Origin: JBBIMP01 sp037444305
GTDB taxonomy: Bacteria > Acidobacteriota > UBA6911
Direction: 5' to 3'
Assembly: GCA_037444305.1 (NCBI GenBank)
Contig: JBBIMP010000011.1
Location: forward strand, 138,332-202,331
DNA: 64,000 bases
The notes beneath the pieces are model-generated. The model made no database searches. It was not told the DNA's origin and was given only the letters and a program-made list of their open reading frames with translations. The position numbers were made by a program, and so were the translations under genes. Below are positions 1 through 8,280 of the stretch, one piece after another; positions within the stretch are counted from its first letter, which is position 1; each line of letters starts with the position of its first letter.

Positions 1-2
1 AG

Positions 3-1865
3 CTGAAGGAAATCGTCGAGCTCGAAAACCGGGTCGGGCAGTACGCGCTGGGGGACATTCCGCCCGACCTGCTGCGCGAATGCAAACGGAGCGGACTATC
101 GGATCTCACCATTGCCGAATTGAGCCGCGTTGACGACGGGGCGCGGCCGACGGCGCGCGCCGTCATGGAGCGGCGCCACCGCGATGGTCTCAGGCCCGTC
201 TACAAGAGGGTGGACACCTGCGCCGCGGAGTTCGAGTCCTTCACGCCGTATCTCTACTCCACCTACGAAACCGTTTGCGAGGCCGAGCCCACCGACAGGA
301 AAAAAATCATGATCTTAGGGAGCGGACCCAACCGGATCGGGCAGGGGATCGAATTCGACTACTGCTGCTGCCACGCTTCCTTTGCGCTGCGGGAGGCGGG
401 ATTTGAGACCATCATGGTCAACTGCAATCCCGAGACGGTCTCCACGGATTACGACACCTCGGACAGGCTCTATTTCGAGCCTCTGACGTTCGAGGACGTG
501 ATGGAGATCGTGCACGTGGAAAAACCTGCCGGTGTGGTGGTGCAGTTCGGCGGCCAGACTCCCTTGAACCTGGCACTGCGCCTGCAGGCGGCGGGAGTCC
601 CCATCATAGGCACCTCTCCCGAGGACATCGACCTGGCGGAGGACCGCAAGCGCTTCGGGCGGCTCCTGGAAGAGCTCGGCATTCCTCAGCCCATGAACGG
701 TACCGCATGGTCGGCGCAGGAGGCCGGGATCGTGGCTGCCCGCATCGGCTTCCCCGTCCTCGTGAGGCCCTCCTACGTGCTCGGCGGCCGCGCTATGTCC
801 ATCGTGTACGACCACGAATCGCTCGAACACTACATGGCGACGGCGGTGGATGCCTCGCCCGAACACCCGGTTCTCATCGACCAGTTCCTGGAGGATGCCT
901 TCGAATACGATGTGGATGCCGTGAGCGACGGGGAAAAAGTCATAGTGGCGGGAGTGATGGAGCACGTGGAAGAGGCCGGCATCCACAGCGGCGACAGCAC
1001 GTGTGTGCTCCCGCCGATCATGATCGGACCTCACCTGCTCGAGCTGATGAAGGATTACACTGTCCGTCTGGGCGCGGCGCTGCGCGTGGTGGGGCTGATG
1101 AACATCCAGTTCGCCGTGAAGGACGACGTGGTCTACGTCCTGGAGGTCAACCCCCGCGCCTCGCGCACGATCCCCTTCGTGAGCAAGGCTGCCGGCGTGC
1201 CGCTGGCCAAGATCGCGGCGAGGGTCATGACCGGTGAAAAACTGGCGGATCTCGGCCTGACCCGGGATCTGGAGGTGCGTCACTGCTTCGTCAAGTCTCC
1301 CGTCTTCCCCTTCAACAAGTTTCCGCGTGTCGACCGGATCCTGGGTCCGGAAATGAAATCCACCGGCGAAGTCATGGGCGTGGCGAAGGATTTCGGCATC
1401 GCCTTCTTCAAGGCGCAGGCGGCGGCGGGCGTGCTCCTGCCCACGCGGGGTACCGTGTTCATGAGCGTCAACGAAAACGACAAGGCGGGATTGCTGCCCA
1501 TCGCCGCGCAGTTCCGCGAGCTCGGCTTCCACATCATCGCGACTTCGGGCACGCGCAAAGCCCTGATGGGGAGAGGAATCGCCGCCGAGCACGTCTTCAA
1601 GGTCGGGGAGGGCCGGCCGAACATCGTCGACCACGTCAAGAACGGCGATATCCACATGATCATCAACACGCCGCTGGGCCAGCAGTCGCGCTACGATGAA
1701 AAGGCCATCCGGAGATCCGCAACCGAGCACGTGATCCCGTGCATCACAACGCTGTCGGGCGCGGCGGCGGCCGTGCAGGCGATACGGGCCATGCAGCGCG
1801 AAAAGCCGGGGGTGCGGTGCCTGCAGGAGTACCACCGGATTGACGGCGAGGACAAGCCCCGCTGA
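3..1865 (+). CDS. carB: Carbamoyl-phosphate synthase large subunit, C-terminal part (5' end outside window)
   Basis: Makes carbamoyl phosphate for pyrimidine and arginine synthesis in the cytoplasm. The frame is open from the first bases of the window, so the gene begins upstream; about 620 of the usual ~1070 residues are present. Visible parts are the end of the oligomerisation region with the linker motif YKRVDTCAAEF, the second ATP-grasp half (MILGSGPNRIGQGIEFDY, then VLEVNPRASRTIPFVSKAAG), and the C-terminal MGS-like allosteric domain (from about GTVFMSVNENDK). The family match is very strong and no damage is seen. It converges on a leftward operon that ends 14 bases downstream. Confidence 0.97.
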   Translation: MKEIVELENRVGQYALGDIPPDLLRECKRSGLSDLTIAELSRVDDGARPTARAVMERRHRDGLRPVYKRVDTCAAEFESFTPYLYSTYETVCEAEPTDRKKIMILGSGPNRIGQGIEFDYCCCHASFALREAGFETIMVNCNPETVSTDYDTSDRLYFEPLTFEDVMEIVHVEKPAGVVVQFGGQTPLNLALRLQAAGVPIIGTSPEDIDLAEDRKRFGRLLEELGIPQPMNGTAWSAQEAGIVAARIGFPVLVRPSYVLGGRAMSIVYDHESLEHYMATAVDASPEHPVLIDQFLEDAFEYDVDAVSDGEKVIVAGVMEHVEEAGIHSGDSTCVLPPIMIGPHLLELMKDYTVRLGAALRVVGLMNIQFAVKDDVVYVLEVNPRASRTIPFVSKAAGVPLAKIAARVMTGEKLADLGLTRDLEVRHCFVKSPVFPFNKFPRVDRILGPEMKSTGEVMGVAKDFGIAFFKAQAAAGVLLPTRGTVFMSVNENDKAGLLPIAAQFRELGFHIIATSGTRKALMGRGIAAEHVFKVGEGRPNIVDHVKNGDIHMIINTPLGQQSRYDEKAIRRSATEHVIPCITTLSGAAAAVQAIRAMQREKPGVRCLQEYHRIDGEDKPR

Positions 1866-1879
1866 GGCGGCCGGTGCCT

Positions 1880-2317
1880 TCAGGAGCCAGGCTCGGAAGG
1901 GGTTTTCTTGCCCTCGGTGCCGGGCTTGCCGGGCATACCCAGGGAGGGGAACAGGTCGAACACCTGGTTGTTCTCGATCAGCTTGATGCCTTCCGTGTGC
2001 AGGCGAACGAAGTGCGTGCAGTATTTCCTGCTGGAGCCGCCGAGGCAGTGATCCACGCAGAACAGGTCCGTGTCGGTGCAGTTGACGCACTCCCCCAGCG
2101 AGACGCACACCTTGGGAACCGTGATCCTGCAGGAACAGCAGATCGTGAACAGGTTTTCGCTTTCGACGTAATGCGGGCATTCCTCGAGGGCGGTGTTGTT
2201 TTCGATGAATCCGTAAACCTTGCAGCCCATGAAGATATGCGGGGAGCCGGCCCTGTCCGCCTCTATCTGCTCGAGGCTCTCGTCCAGCCAATTGATGCAA
2301 TTCCTGCAGTTGATCAT
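1880..2317 (-). CDS. Cysteine-rich protein of unknown function, last gene of the TPR-yvcK-glmU operon
   Basis: 145 residues, not recognised. The protein carries about 15 cysteines, several in pairs or CxxC-like spacing (CRNC near the N-terminus, CCSC, CVNC, CVDHC), which suggests metal or Fe-S binding; that is inference. There is no signal peptide or membrane segment. The ATG directly follows the glmU stop codon, and an AAGGAAG ribosome site lies inside the end of glmU, so it is translated as part of that operon. The C-terminal 20 residues are Gly/Pro/Lys-rich and probably disordered. Confidence 0.7.
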   Translation of the reverse strand: MINCRNCINWLDESLEQIEADRAGSPHIFMGCKVYGFIENNTALEECPHYVESENLFTICCSCRITVPKVCVSLGECVNCTDTDLFCVDHCLGGSSRKYCTHFVRLHTEGIKLIENNQVFDLFPSLGMPGKPGTEGKKTPSEPGS

Positions 2318-3568
2318 CTAATTCTTCCTTCTCAGGCGGCGAGCCCATCCCTCCTTGATGGTCTGCCGGCTTCTGGCGACGGCCAACGCGCCCTCCGGGA
2401 CATCCTTGGTGATGCAGCTGCCCGCTGCCACGTAAGCCTCGCGTCCGATGCGGACCGGGGCCACCAGCTGGGAATCGGTGCCGATGAAGGCGCCGTCCTC
2501 GATGATCGTAACATGTTTGCGCGCGCCGTCATAATTGCAGGTGATGGTGCCGGCGCCGATGTTGACGTTCTTGCCGATCACCGCGTCGCCGAGGTAGGCC
2601 AGGTGGGCGGCCTTGGTGCCGTCGCCGAGAGCGGTTCTTTTCAGTTCCACGAAATTCCCTACGCGGCAGGAAGCGCCCACGCGGGCGCCGTCGCGCAGAT
2701 GGGCGAACGGGCCCACCACCGAGTTGTCGCCGACGCTCGAATCCGTGATCAGGCAGGAATCCAGAATCCGCGCGCCCCTGCCGATCGTGGAGCAGGAAAG
2801 GCGTGAGCCGGAGTAAATCACGCTGCCGGCTTGCACCTGCGTGGGTCCCTCGAGTGCGACCAGGGGGAGAATCACGGCTCCCGCTTCGACGCGGGCGTCG
2901 AGATCGATGAAGGCCAGGCCGGGCTCGGCGATCTGCACGCCGGCGGCCATCAATTCCCTGCATTTGCGGAGCCTGAGCAGCCTGCAGGCATCCGCCACGT
3001 CCTCCTCGGAGGCCAGCGGGCGCAATACTTCGGCGTCCTCCGGCAGGAAAATCTCGAATTCCCCGGCCGGCGGCCAGCCGCCGGCGAAAAGGCCTGTGAG
3101 CGTTAGAGGCGTTGCCTGGTCCCGAAGGCGGTTATCCTCAAGAACCTCCAGGAACCGGGATCCGGCAAAACAGCAGAGGGATGGCGGCACTCCTTCGACC
3201 GGGCGGCCGGCGATGGTCAACCGGGCTTTGGTCCTCCGGTGGTGGGCAAGTACTGCCTTGATGCACTCTTCATCGATCCGGGGGGCGTCCGCGGCGAGAG
3301 CGACGACGTCATCCGCCGACGCGGCCCGCCCGGCAGCCGCGCGCGCGCCGTCGGCGCCGACAAACTGGACCGGCTCGTCGCGCAGCGAATCCTGGAGGGC
3401 CTCAGGATCAGGGCCGACCGCCACGAGGACGGCAGCCGGCGATGCTCTTCGAGCGGCGCGGCAGACAATCCGGATCGCCGGCAATCCGCACAGCCGGCGC
3501 AGGACAAATCCGGATGCTTCCCCGTGGCGGATTTCCATGGGCAGGATAAGTATCAGCGTGCTGCTCAT
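2318..3568 (-). CDS. glmU: GlmU-like protein: intact acetyltransferase domain, degenerate uridyltransferase domain
   Basis: GlmU normally acetylates glucosamine-1-P and then makes UDP-GlcNAc for peptidoglycan. The C-terminal left-handed beta-helix (about residues 215-416) is well kept, including NIGAGTITCNYDG and the catalytic His (His322 in KAAHLAYLGD). The N-terminal domain is shortened and lacks the LxAGxGTRMxS nucleotide loop; the corresponding stretch reads LILILPMEIRHGEASG. The second activity is therefore probably lost (inference). The ATG at 3568 is chosen because it overlaps the yvcK stop as ATGA and has a strong purine-rich ribosome site; the further upstream in-frame starts lie inside yvcK. 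Length is 416 residues versus about 456 in E. coli. Confidence 0.88.
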   Translation of the reverse strand: MSSTLILILPMEIRHGEASGFVLRRLCGLPAIRIVCRAARRASPAAVLVAVGPDPEALQDSLRDEPVQFVGADGARAAAGRAASADDVVALAADAPRIDEECIKAVLAHHRRTKARLTIAGRPVEGVPPSLCCFAGSRFLEVLEDNRLRDQATPLTLTGLFAGGWPPAGEFEIFLPEDAEVLRPLASEEDVADACRLLRLRKCRELMAAGVQIAEPGLAFIDLDARVEAGAVILPLVALEGPTQVQAGSVIYSGSRLSCSTIGRGARILDSCLITDSSVGDNSVVGPFAHLRDGARVGASCRVGNFVELKRTALGDGTKAAHLAYLGDAVIGKNVNIGAGTITCNYDGARKHVTIIEDGAFIGTDSQLVAPVRIGREAYVAAGSCITKDVPEGALAVARSRQTIKEGWARRLRRKN

Positions 3569-4617
3569 GCGGTGGCCTTCCCCCCTTCTTTCACGCGGCC
3601 GCTCAACCGGTACCACTTGAGATATGCGAGCTGAATTGCGTCGGCCAGGCTATCGGGCTCGTGCCGCACCACCCGGCCGGGGGCCAGCAGCGGATATTCC
3701 AGGACCAGGTAGCCCGATTGCCTCAGCCGGGCGGCGTTTCTTGCCACAGGCACTGCGCCTTCGCGCCTGTAGCGCTTGAGCACGGCTCTGGGAACCGGCG
3801 TGGAGTTCAGAATAACCGCGTCGATGAATTCCAGGCCGGCATGATTTCGCATGGCCTCCAGATGATCAAGGGTGTTGAAACCGGCCGTTTCGCCCGGCTG
3901 GGTCATGAGATTGCCGACGTAAACTTTCATGGCCGGGGATTTCTTCAGGGCCCGCGCGAGCCCCTTGACGAGGAGGTTCGGTATCAGGCTGGTAAACAGC
4001 GAGCCCGGGCCCAGGGTCACGATGTCGGCCTCCCGGATTGCCTCCAGAACAGCCGGTACCGGCCTGCATTTGCTGGGCGTCAGGCCGACTCGGAGAATGC
4101 GGTCGGCGCTGCGGGAGATGGTGGATTCACCCCGCACTCGTCCGCCGCCGGCAGTCACGGCCTCCAAATGCACGTCGTGCAGCGTGGAAGGGTAGATCCT
4201 CCCGCGGATTGCCAGCACGTCCGAACTCACCCTGATGGCCCGGAGGAAATCCCCCGTCACGGCAGTCAACGCGGTCAGAAAGAGGTTGCCGAAACTGTGA
4301 TCCCGCAGGTCGCCTGAACCCGCAAAGCGAAACTGGAAGAGATCTGCGAGCAGCGATTCGTCCGTCGCCAGGGCGACCATGCAGTTCCGGATATCACCCG
4401 GCGGCAGAACCTTCAGTTCATTCCTGAGCCGGCCGGAACTGCCCCCGTCGTCGGTCACCGTCACTACAGCCGTGAGATTCGATATCCAGGGTTCCCTTAC
4501 CGGGGGTTCCAGCACCGGGGGTTCCAGGAGCCTGTGCTTGAGGCCGCGCAGAAGGCAGGACAAGCCGGTGCCGCCCCCGAGGGAAACAACCTTCAGCAGC
4601 TTATCGGAAAATATCAT
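3565..4617 (-). CDS. yvcK: YvcK/CofD-like protein (gluconeogenesis factor family)
   Basis: 350 residues. The N-terminus has the family's nucleotide-binding loop VVSLGGGTGLSCLLRGLK, followed by VTDDGGSSGRLR and later LGPGSLFTSLIPNLLV, all typical of YvcK. Family members bind UDP-sugars and affect cell-wall precursor supply and growth on gluconeogenic carbon sources. Co-transcription with glmU here (4-base ATGA overlap) fits a cell-wall precursor role. The upstream TPR gene stops 2 bases before its ATG. There is a short insertion of P/E-rich repeats (LEPPVLEPPVREP) after the first loop. Confidence 0.93.
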   Translation of the reverse strand: MIFSDKLLKVVSLGGGTGLSCLLRGLKHRLLEPPVLEPPVREPWISNLTAVVTVTDDGGSSGRLRNELKVLPPGDIRNCMVALATDESLLADLFQFRFAGSGDLRDHSFGNLFLTALTAVTGDFLRAIRVSSDVLAIRGRIYPSTLHDVHLEAVTAGGGRVRGESTISRSADRILRVGLTPSKCRPVPAVLEAIREADIVTLGPGSLFTSLIPNLLVKGLARALKKSPAMKVYVGNLMTQPGETAGFNTLDHLEAMRNHAGLEFIDAVILNSTPVPRAVLKRYRREGAVPVARNAARLRQSGYLVLEYPLLAPGRVVRHEPDSLADAIQLAYLKWYRLSGRVKEGGKATA

Positions 4618-4619
4618 CT

Positions 4620-5453
4620 TCAGGGCTCGCCGCTCTCAATCGGATTCATACCAACCAGATCGGCAAAGTCCCTGTTGTTGTGCAGAGATGAGAAATCGCT
4701 TTCGTTCTTGGCATAGATGCGGTTGTCCGAATTGAGCTCTATGGCGCGCTTCAGACTTCCGATCGCCTCCGGGATGCTCCCCTTCCGGGCGAACGAGGCA
4801 GCGATCGAATAGTGCACGAAATCAGCTTCCGGCTGCTTCGCGAGCAGGTCGCGGAAGAGGCCAATGGCCTTGTCATAGGCGCCGCGGTTGTGCTCCATTA
4901 TGGCGAGACTGTAAACCTGGTCGGAACTGGCCGGAGCCTTTCGCGGCTTTCGGCTTTCGCGTTCGCATATGCTTTGGTACCTGCGCGCGGAGGCCACGAT
5001 CTCGGGTTCGCCCGGGTAGTTTTCAATAAGGGCTTCGAATTCAGCGTTGGCTTTGGAAAAATCCCTCTGGTGAATGAATTTGATGGCCTTTTCTAGCTGG
5101 CCGAGAGCCGCCTGCGTTCTCTTGGATTCGCTCAGCAGGCGAGGCGGTTGTTCGGGCTCGGGCGCAGCTTCCTCGAGCACCAGGCGCTTGATTTCCTCCA
5201 CAGCCATTTTCTTCTTACCCTTTGTGGGGACCTTTGCGGTCTTTGTGACCCTCTTCATTCCCTTCGCAGTCGCCGCAGCCCGTTTTTTTGCCTTTGCGGC
5301 GGTGGTCGGTTTGGCCGCCGGCTTTCTGGCGGAAGCCGGCCCGGACTTCGGCTTTGCCCGGGATCTTTCCGTGCCTTCAGTCTTGGCCTTCGAGGATGAA
5401 ACCTTTCGAGCCTTTTCCTTCTTCTTTTTTTTGCCAGCCGAAGCCTTCGCCAT
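4620..5453 (-). CDS. Lys/Ala-rich N-terminal tail plus TPR-repeat protein
   Basis: 277 residues in two clear parts. Residues 1-90 are extremely Lys/Ala-rich (MAKASAGKKKKKEKARK and similar), like histone-H1-type tails, and are likely disordered and nucleic-acid or polyanion binding (inference). Residues 105-270 contain TPR-like helical pairs (AIKFIHQRDFSKANAEFEAL, then DKAIGLFRDLLAKQPEADFV), indicating a protein-interaction scaffold. It is the first gene of the operon leading to yvcK and glmU. No signal peptide, so cytoplasmic. Specific function unknown. Confidence 0.8.
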   Translation of the reverse strand: MAKASAGKKKKKEKARKVSSSKAKTEGTERSRAKPKSGPASARKPAAKPTTAAKAKKRAAATAKGMKRVTKTAKVPTKGKKKMAVEEIKRLVLEEAAPEPEQPPRLLSESKRTQAALGQLEKAIKFIHQRDFSKANAEFEALIENYPGEPEIVASARRYQSICERESRKPRKAPASSDQVYSLAIMEHNRGAYDKAIGLFRDLLAKQPEADFVHYSIAASFARKGSIPEAIGSLKRAIELNSDNRIYAKNESDFSSLHNNRDFADLVGMNPIESGEP

Positions 5454-5483
5454 AAGCTAGCCCCTAAATATAATTAAATCAGT

Positions 5484-5515
5484 ATTATACGGCTCGCCCG
5501 ATAGCGTGCCCTCAA
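5484..5515 (-). promoter_or_regulatory. Probable promoter of the TPR-yvcK-glmU operon
   Basis: On the minus strand a perfect TATAAT lies at 5489-5484 in an unusually AT-rich 60-base stretch, about 30 bases before the ATG at 5453. A weak -35-like TTGAGG lies at 5515-5510, with a long 20-base spacer. The same AT-rich interval could also hold the promoter for the divergent mglB gene. Confidence 0.4.
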
Positions 5516-5693
5516 TTTGAGAGTTATTATTAGGAGAAATCGGCCGATAAGTCAAGCGTCTGGGGTCTTAGCCGTGTCGGAGCTCTGCGGGTGGGTGGCG
5601 CGCGCGAGCTCAGGGGACCGCCGGGGCGTGGCTGTCCACGCTTTGGCGCTCCGCCGGCTTTCGGCCGGCAGAAGACCTGATGGGAGACGGCTG

Positions 5694-6236
5694 TTGACTA
5701 GCCCGCGAAATCTGTATCTGCACGAAGCCGAACACCTGCGCCTGAAGTCCATCCTGACGGTGACCCAGCGGGACCTGCAGGCCGATCTCGTGCTGCTGAT
5801 CGACCGTAATGGACAGCAGATCGCACGCGAGGGCCCGGCGGCCGACATCGACCTGACGGCACTGGCCTCATTGGCTGCGGCCAACACCGCGGCAACGGAG
5901 AGCATGGCCCAGTTGATCGGGGAAGAGGACTTTTCGGTCATCTACCACCAGGGCAGGAACCGGAGCATTCACATATCGGATGTCGCGCGGAGGTTTTCTC
6001 TGGTTCTCGTTTTCGATGAATCGATCTCGCTTGGACTGGTCAGGCTGAGAGTGAAACGCGCGACAGCCTATCTCGAGGAGGTCCTGAAAGGATTCATGCG
6101 CAAGGCGACCCCCGCCCCGGTTGCGCACAGCGAAGGCGGAAATCCCGCCTCGCCACTGCACTTTACAGACGAGGAAATCGAGGTTCTGTTCCGATACATG
6201 AAGCCTAGAGCCCACAATTCAAGGAATGAGAGGTAA
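5694..6236 (+). CDS. mglB: MglB-like Roadblock/LC7 protein (GTPase partner of MglA)
   Basis: MglB proteins are Roadblock-fold dimers that stimulate GTP hydrolysis by MglA and set cell polarity or motility. The Roadblock core is clear: LVLLIDRNGQQIAREGP, LASLAAANTAATESMAQLIG, and LGLVRLRVKRA. The frame is open from 5517, but family alignment supports a TTG start at 5694 behind a GGGAG ribosome site, giving 180 residues; upstream codons look non-coding. A Pro/Ala-rich linker and a C-terminal helix (FTDEEIEVLFRYM) follow the Roadblock fold. mglA starts 3 bases downstream. Confidence 0.8.
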   Translation: MTSPRNLYLHEAEHLRLKSILTVTQRDLQADLVLLIDRNGQQIAREGPAADIDLTALASLAAANTAATESMAQLIGEEDFSVIYHQGRNRSIHISDVARRFSLVLVFDESISLGLVRLRVKRATAYLEEVLKGFMRKATPAPVAHSEGGNPASPLHFTDEEIEVLFRYMKPRAHNSRNER

Positions 6237-6239
6237 GCG

Positions 6240-6827
6240 GTGACCTTCATCAATTACGTAGCACGTGAAATCAACTGCAAGATTGTCTACTACGGGCCGG
6301 GTCTGGGAGGCAAGACGACCAATCTGCAGCACATCTATGACATCACGAATGCGGAGAACAAGGGGAAGCTCGTGTCGCTCGCCACGGAGACCGAGCGGAC
6401 GCTGTTCTTCGACTTTCTCCCTCTCGACCTCGGGCAGATTCGCGGCTTGCGCACACGGTTTCATCTGTACACGGTGCCGGGGCAGGTCTTTTACGATGCC
6501 AGCAGGAAGCTCATCCTCCGGGGAGCCGACGGCGTCGTGTTCGTGGCCGACTCCCAGGAGGAGCGGCTGGACGCCAACCTCGAGTCGCTTTCCAATCTGA
6601 GGGAGAACCTCAAGGAGCACGGCTTCGACCTGTTGAAGATTCCCTACGTGCTGCAGCTCAACAAGCGTGATCTGCCCGGTGTTCTTCCCCCGGAAGAACT
6701 CACGCGGTGCCTGCACGTGAAAGGGGAGCCTGTGTTCGAGGCGGTGGCGACGACCGGCGAAGGAGTGCTGGAAACCCTGAAGGCTGTGGCCCGCCAGGTT
6801 TTGGTGGAGCTGCGCAAGAGCGCCTGA
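6240..6827 (+). CDS. mglA: MglA-family small GTPase
   Basis: Ras-like GTPase of the MglA group, 195 residues. The P-loop is GPGLGGKTT near residue 19; switch 2 has the MglA-specific TVPGQ in place of DxxG; NKRD is the base-specificity motif. It begins with GTG at 6240, 3 bases after mglB, behind GAGAGG. Family members with MglB control polarity of motility or secretion complexes at the cell poles; which process it serves here cannot be told from the neighbours, since no motility genes are in the window. Confidence 0.93.
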   Translation: MTFINYVAREINCKIVYYGPGLGGKTTNLQHIYDITNAENKGKLVSLATETERTLFFDFLPLDLGQIRGLRTRFHLYTVPGQVFYDASRKLILRGADGVVFVADSQEERLDANLESLSNLRENLKEHGFDLLKIPYVLQLNKRDLPGVLPPEELTRCLHVKGEPVFEAVATTGEGVLETLKAVARQVLVELRKSA

Positions 6828-6934
6828 GGAGAAGGAAACCGCCGCCCTGCAACCACCCTGCCGTTCGAAGCCCGCTGCAGGCCGGCGCCCGCCGCCCGCA
6901 GGCTCAACCCTTCGGCGGTCGCCGGAGTCCCGGC

Positions 6935-7015
6935 TCAGTCCCTTTCGAAAAACTCCTCCGTAGCCCTCATGAAGACCTCCGGCTGGTCGTGATGGACCCA
7001 GTGCCCGGCATCGGT
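6935..7015 (-). pseudogene. C-terminal remnant of an alpha/beta hydrolase
   Basis: On the minus strand, directly after the fmdB stop codon, 26 codons read DAGHWVHHDQPEVFMRAT and end in FFERD plus TGA. This is the classic C-terminal strand and helix around the catalytic His of alpha/beta hydrolases. Nothing of the preceding ~230 residues is present: the sequence before it is the fmdB gene. This is a deletion junction, with the end of fmdB and the end of the hydrolase brought together. Confidence 0.75.
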
Positions 7016-7237
7016 CTATTCTACGCCGCAGACTCCCCTTTGCCGGGCGTCGCAGCCCCCGCAGGGCCCCGGATCCGCGGGCGTGCGGCCCGACGACACG
7101 CTCACGGCAAAACTGGACAGCAGCCGCGTGACCTTGGAACTGCCGCATTCGCGGCACTTGACCTTCGTTTCGGCGGCGGGAACGATGGTTTCAAAACGGC
7201 TCCGGCACTGGCGGCACTCGAATTCGTATATCGGCAC
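7016..7237 (-). CDS. FmdB-family zinc-ribbon protein
   Basis: 73 residues. It starts MPIYEFECRQCRSRFET and has a second CxxC pair (CRECGSSKVTRL), the FmdB zinc-ribbon pattern. The start codon is GTG at 7237 with an excellent GGAGGAA ribosome site, 1 base past the terC stop, so the gene sits at the end of the terC transcript. The C-terminus has a further CGGC...C cluster and ends at a junction with a hydrolase fragment, so the last few residues may not be native. Function unknown; such proteins are often regulatory. Confidence 0.85.
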   Translation of the reverse strand: MPIYEFECRQCRSRFETIVPAAETKVKCRECGSSKVTRLLSSFAVSVSSGRTPADPGPCGGCDARQRGVCGVE

Positions 7238-7238
7238 T

Positions 7239-8225
7239 TCATTCCTCCGGATCGGGTTTTTCCCCGGCCGATTCTACCAGAGGCGCGGGGGGAATTGAAG
7301 CCGCGGCCCTGCGCCTGGACTTCAGAAGCGACAGGATTATGGATCCTCCCAGGATCACCGCCACTATGGTCAGAGAGGCCACGATTGGGACCTTGTAAAG
7401 GTCTTCCACGAGCATCTTTATGCCGACGAATACCAGTACCAGGCCCAGGCCAGTTCCCAGGTATATGAATCGGCGCATGACCGCCGCCAGCAGGAAAAAC
7501 AGCGCCCTCAGGCCGAGGATGGCGCCCACGTTCGAAGTGAAGACTATGAAGGGATCCTTTGTGATCCCGAATATCGCCGGGATCGAGTCCACGGCGAAAA
7601 CCACGTCGGTCGTTTCGACCGTAACCAGGACCAGCGCCAGCGGCGTCGCCATGAGCTTCCCGCCCTCGCGCACGAAGAACTTTCCGCCGCTATACGAGGG
7701 GTGCAGCGGCAGCAGCCGCTGGAAGGCGCGCACCACGGGATTGGCCTCCGGCGACACCTGGGTCTCGCCCTGCCGCATGATCTTGATGCCGGTGTAGACC
7801 AGGAAGGCCCCGAAGATGTAGAGCACCCCGTGAAAAGTGCTGATGAGAACCGCGCCGGCCAGGATGAAAGCCGCGCGCATGACGAGCGCTCCCACAACCC
7901 CCCAGAACAGCACCCGGTGATGCAGTTCCGCGGGCACGACGAAATACTGGAAGATAAGGATGAACACGAACACGTTGTCCATGCTCAGGGCTTTTTCGAT
8001 CAGATATCCCGTCAGGTATTCGAGACCCGGCTTCGGCCCGAAACCGGCATAGATCCAGTAACCGAAGGCAAGCGACAGGACCACCCAGACAATGCTCCAG
8101 ATGAGCGCCTCCCGCCCGGATACTACGTGCGCCTTCCGGTGGAAGACACCGAGATCGAGCAGGAGCAGGAAGAGCACTATCAGCGTGAATATCGTCCAGA
8201 GCCAGGGTGTGCCAATGCTTTCCAT
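7239..8225 (-). CDS. TerC/Alx-family integral membrane protein
   Basis: 328 residues from the ATG at 8225 (ribosome site GGAAAAGG); in-frame codons further upstream look like leader. At least seven hydrophobic segments are visible. Conserved acidic residues of the family are present: LLLDLGVFHRK, ALSMDNVFVF and TDVVFAVDSIPAIF. TerC proteins of this group act in manganese or other metal export or in metalation of exported proteins. The C-terminus is a short charged cytoplasmic tail. fmdB follows immediately; a phosphatase gene ends 55 bases upstream. Confidence 0.92.
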   Translation of the reverse strand: MESIGTPWLWTIFTLIVLFLLLLDLGVFHRKAHVVSGREALIWSIVWVVLSLAFGYWIYAGFGPKPGLEYLTGYLIEKALSMDNVFVFILIFQYFVVPAELHHRVLFWGVVGALVMRAAFILAGAVLISTFHGVLYIFGAFLVYTGIKIMRQGETQVSPEANPVVRAFQRLLPLHPSYSGGKFFVREGGKLMATPLALVLVTVETTDVVFAVDSIPAIFGITKDPFIVFTSNVGAILGLRALFFLLAAVMRRFIYLGTGLGLVLVFVGIKMLVEDLYKVPIVASLTIVAVILGGSIILSLLKSRRRAAASIPPAPLVESAGEKPDPEE

Positions 8226-8280
8226 AGACAGCCTTTTCCGGTATGGGCACGGCCGGCGGTGCCGGCCGGGCGACATCCCC

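Noticed and set aside
315..2348. Long minus-strand frame opposite carB
   Set aside because: Opposes a highly conserved gene; composition is that of an antisense shadow.
2318..3616. Earlier start for the GlmU-like protein at 3616
   Set aside because: It lies inside yvcK; the ATG at 3568 overlaps the yvcK stop and has a strong ribosome site.
5517..5693. N-terminal extension of mglB from TTG 5517
   Set aside because: The extra ~59 residues are not Roadblock-like, are Arg-rich and overlap the promoter region; the TTG at 5694 fits the family length and has a ribosome site.
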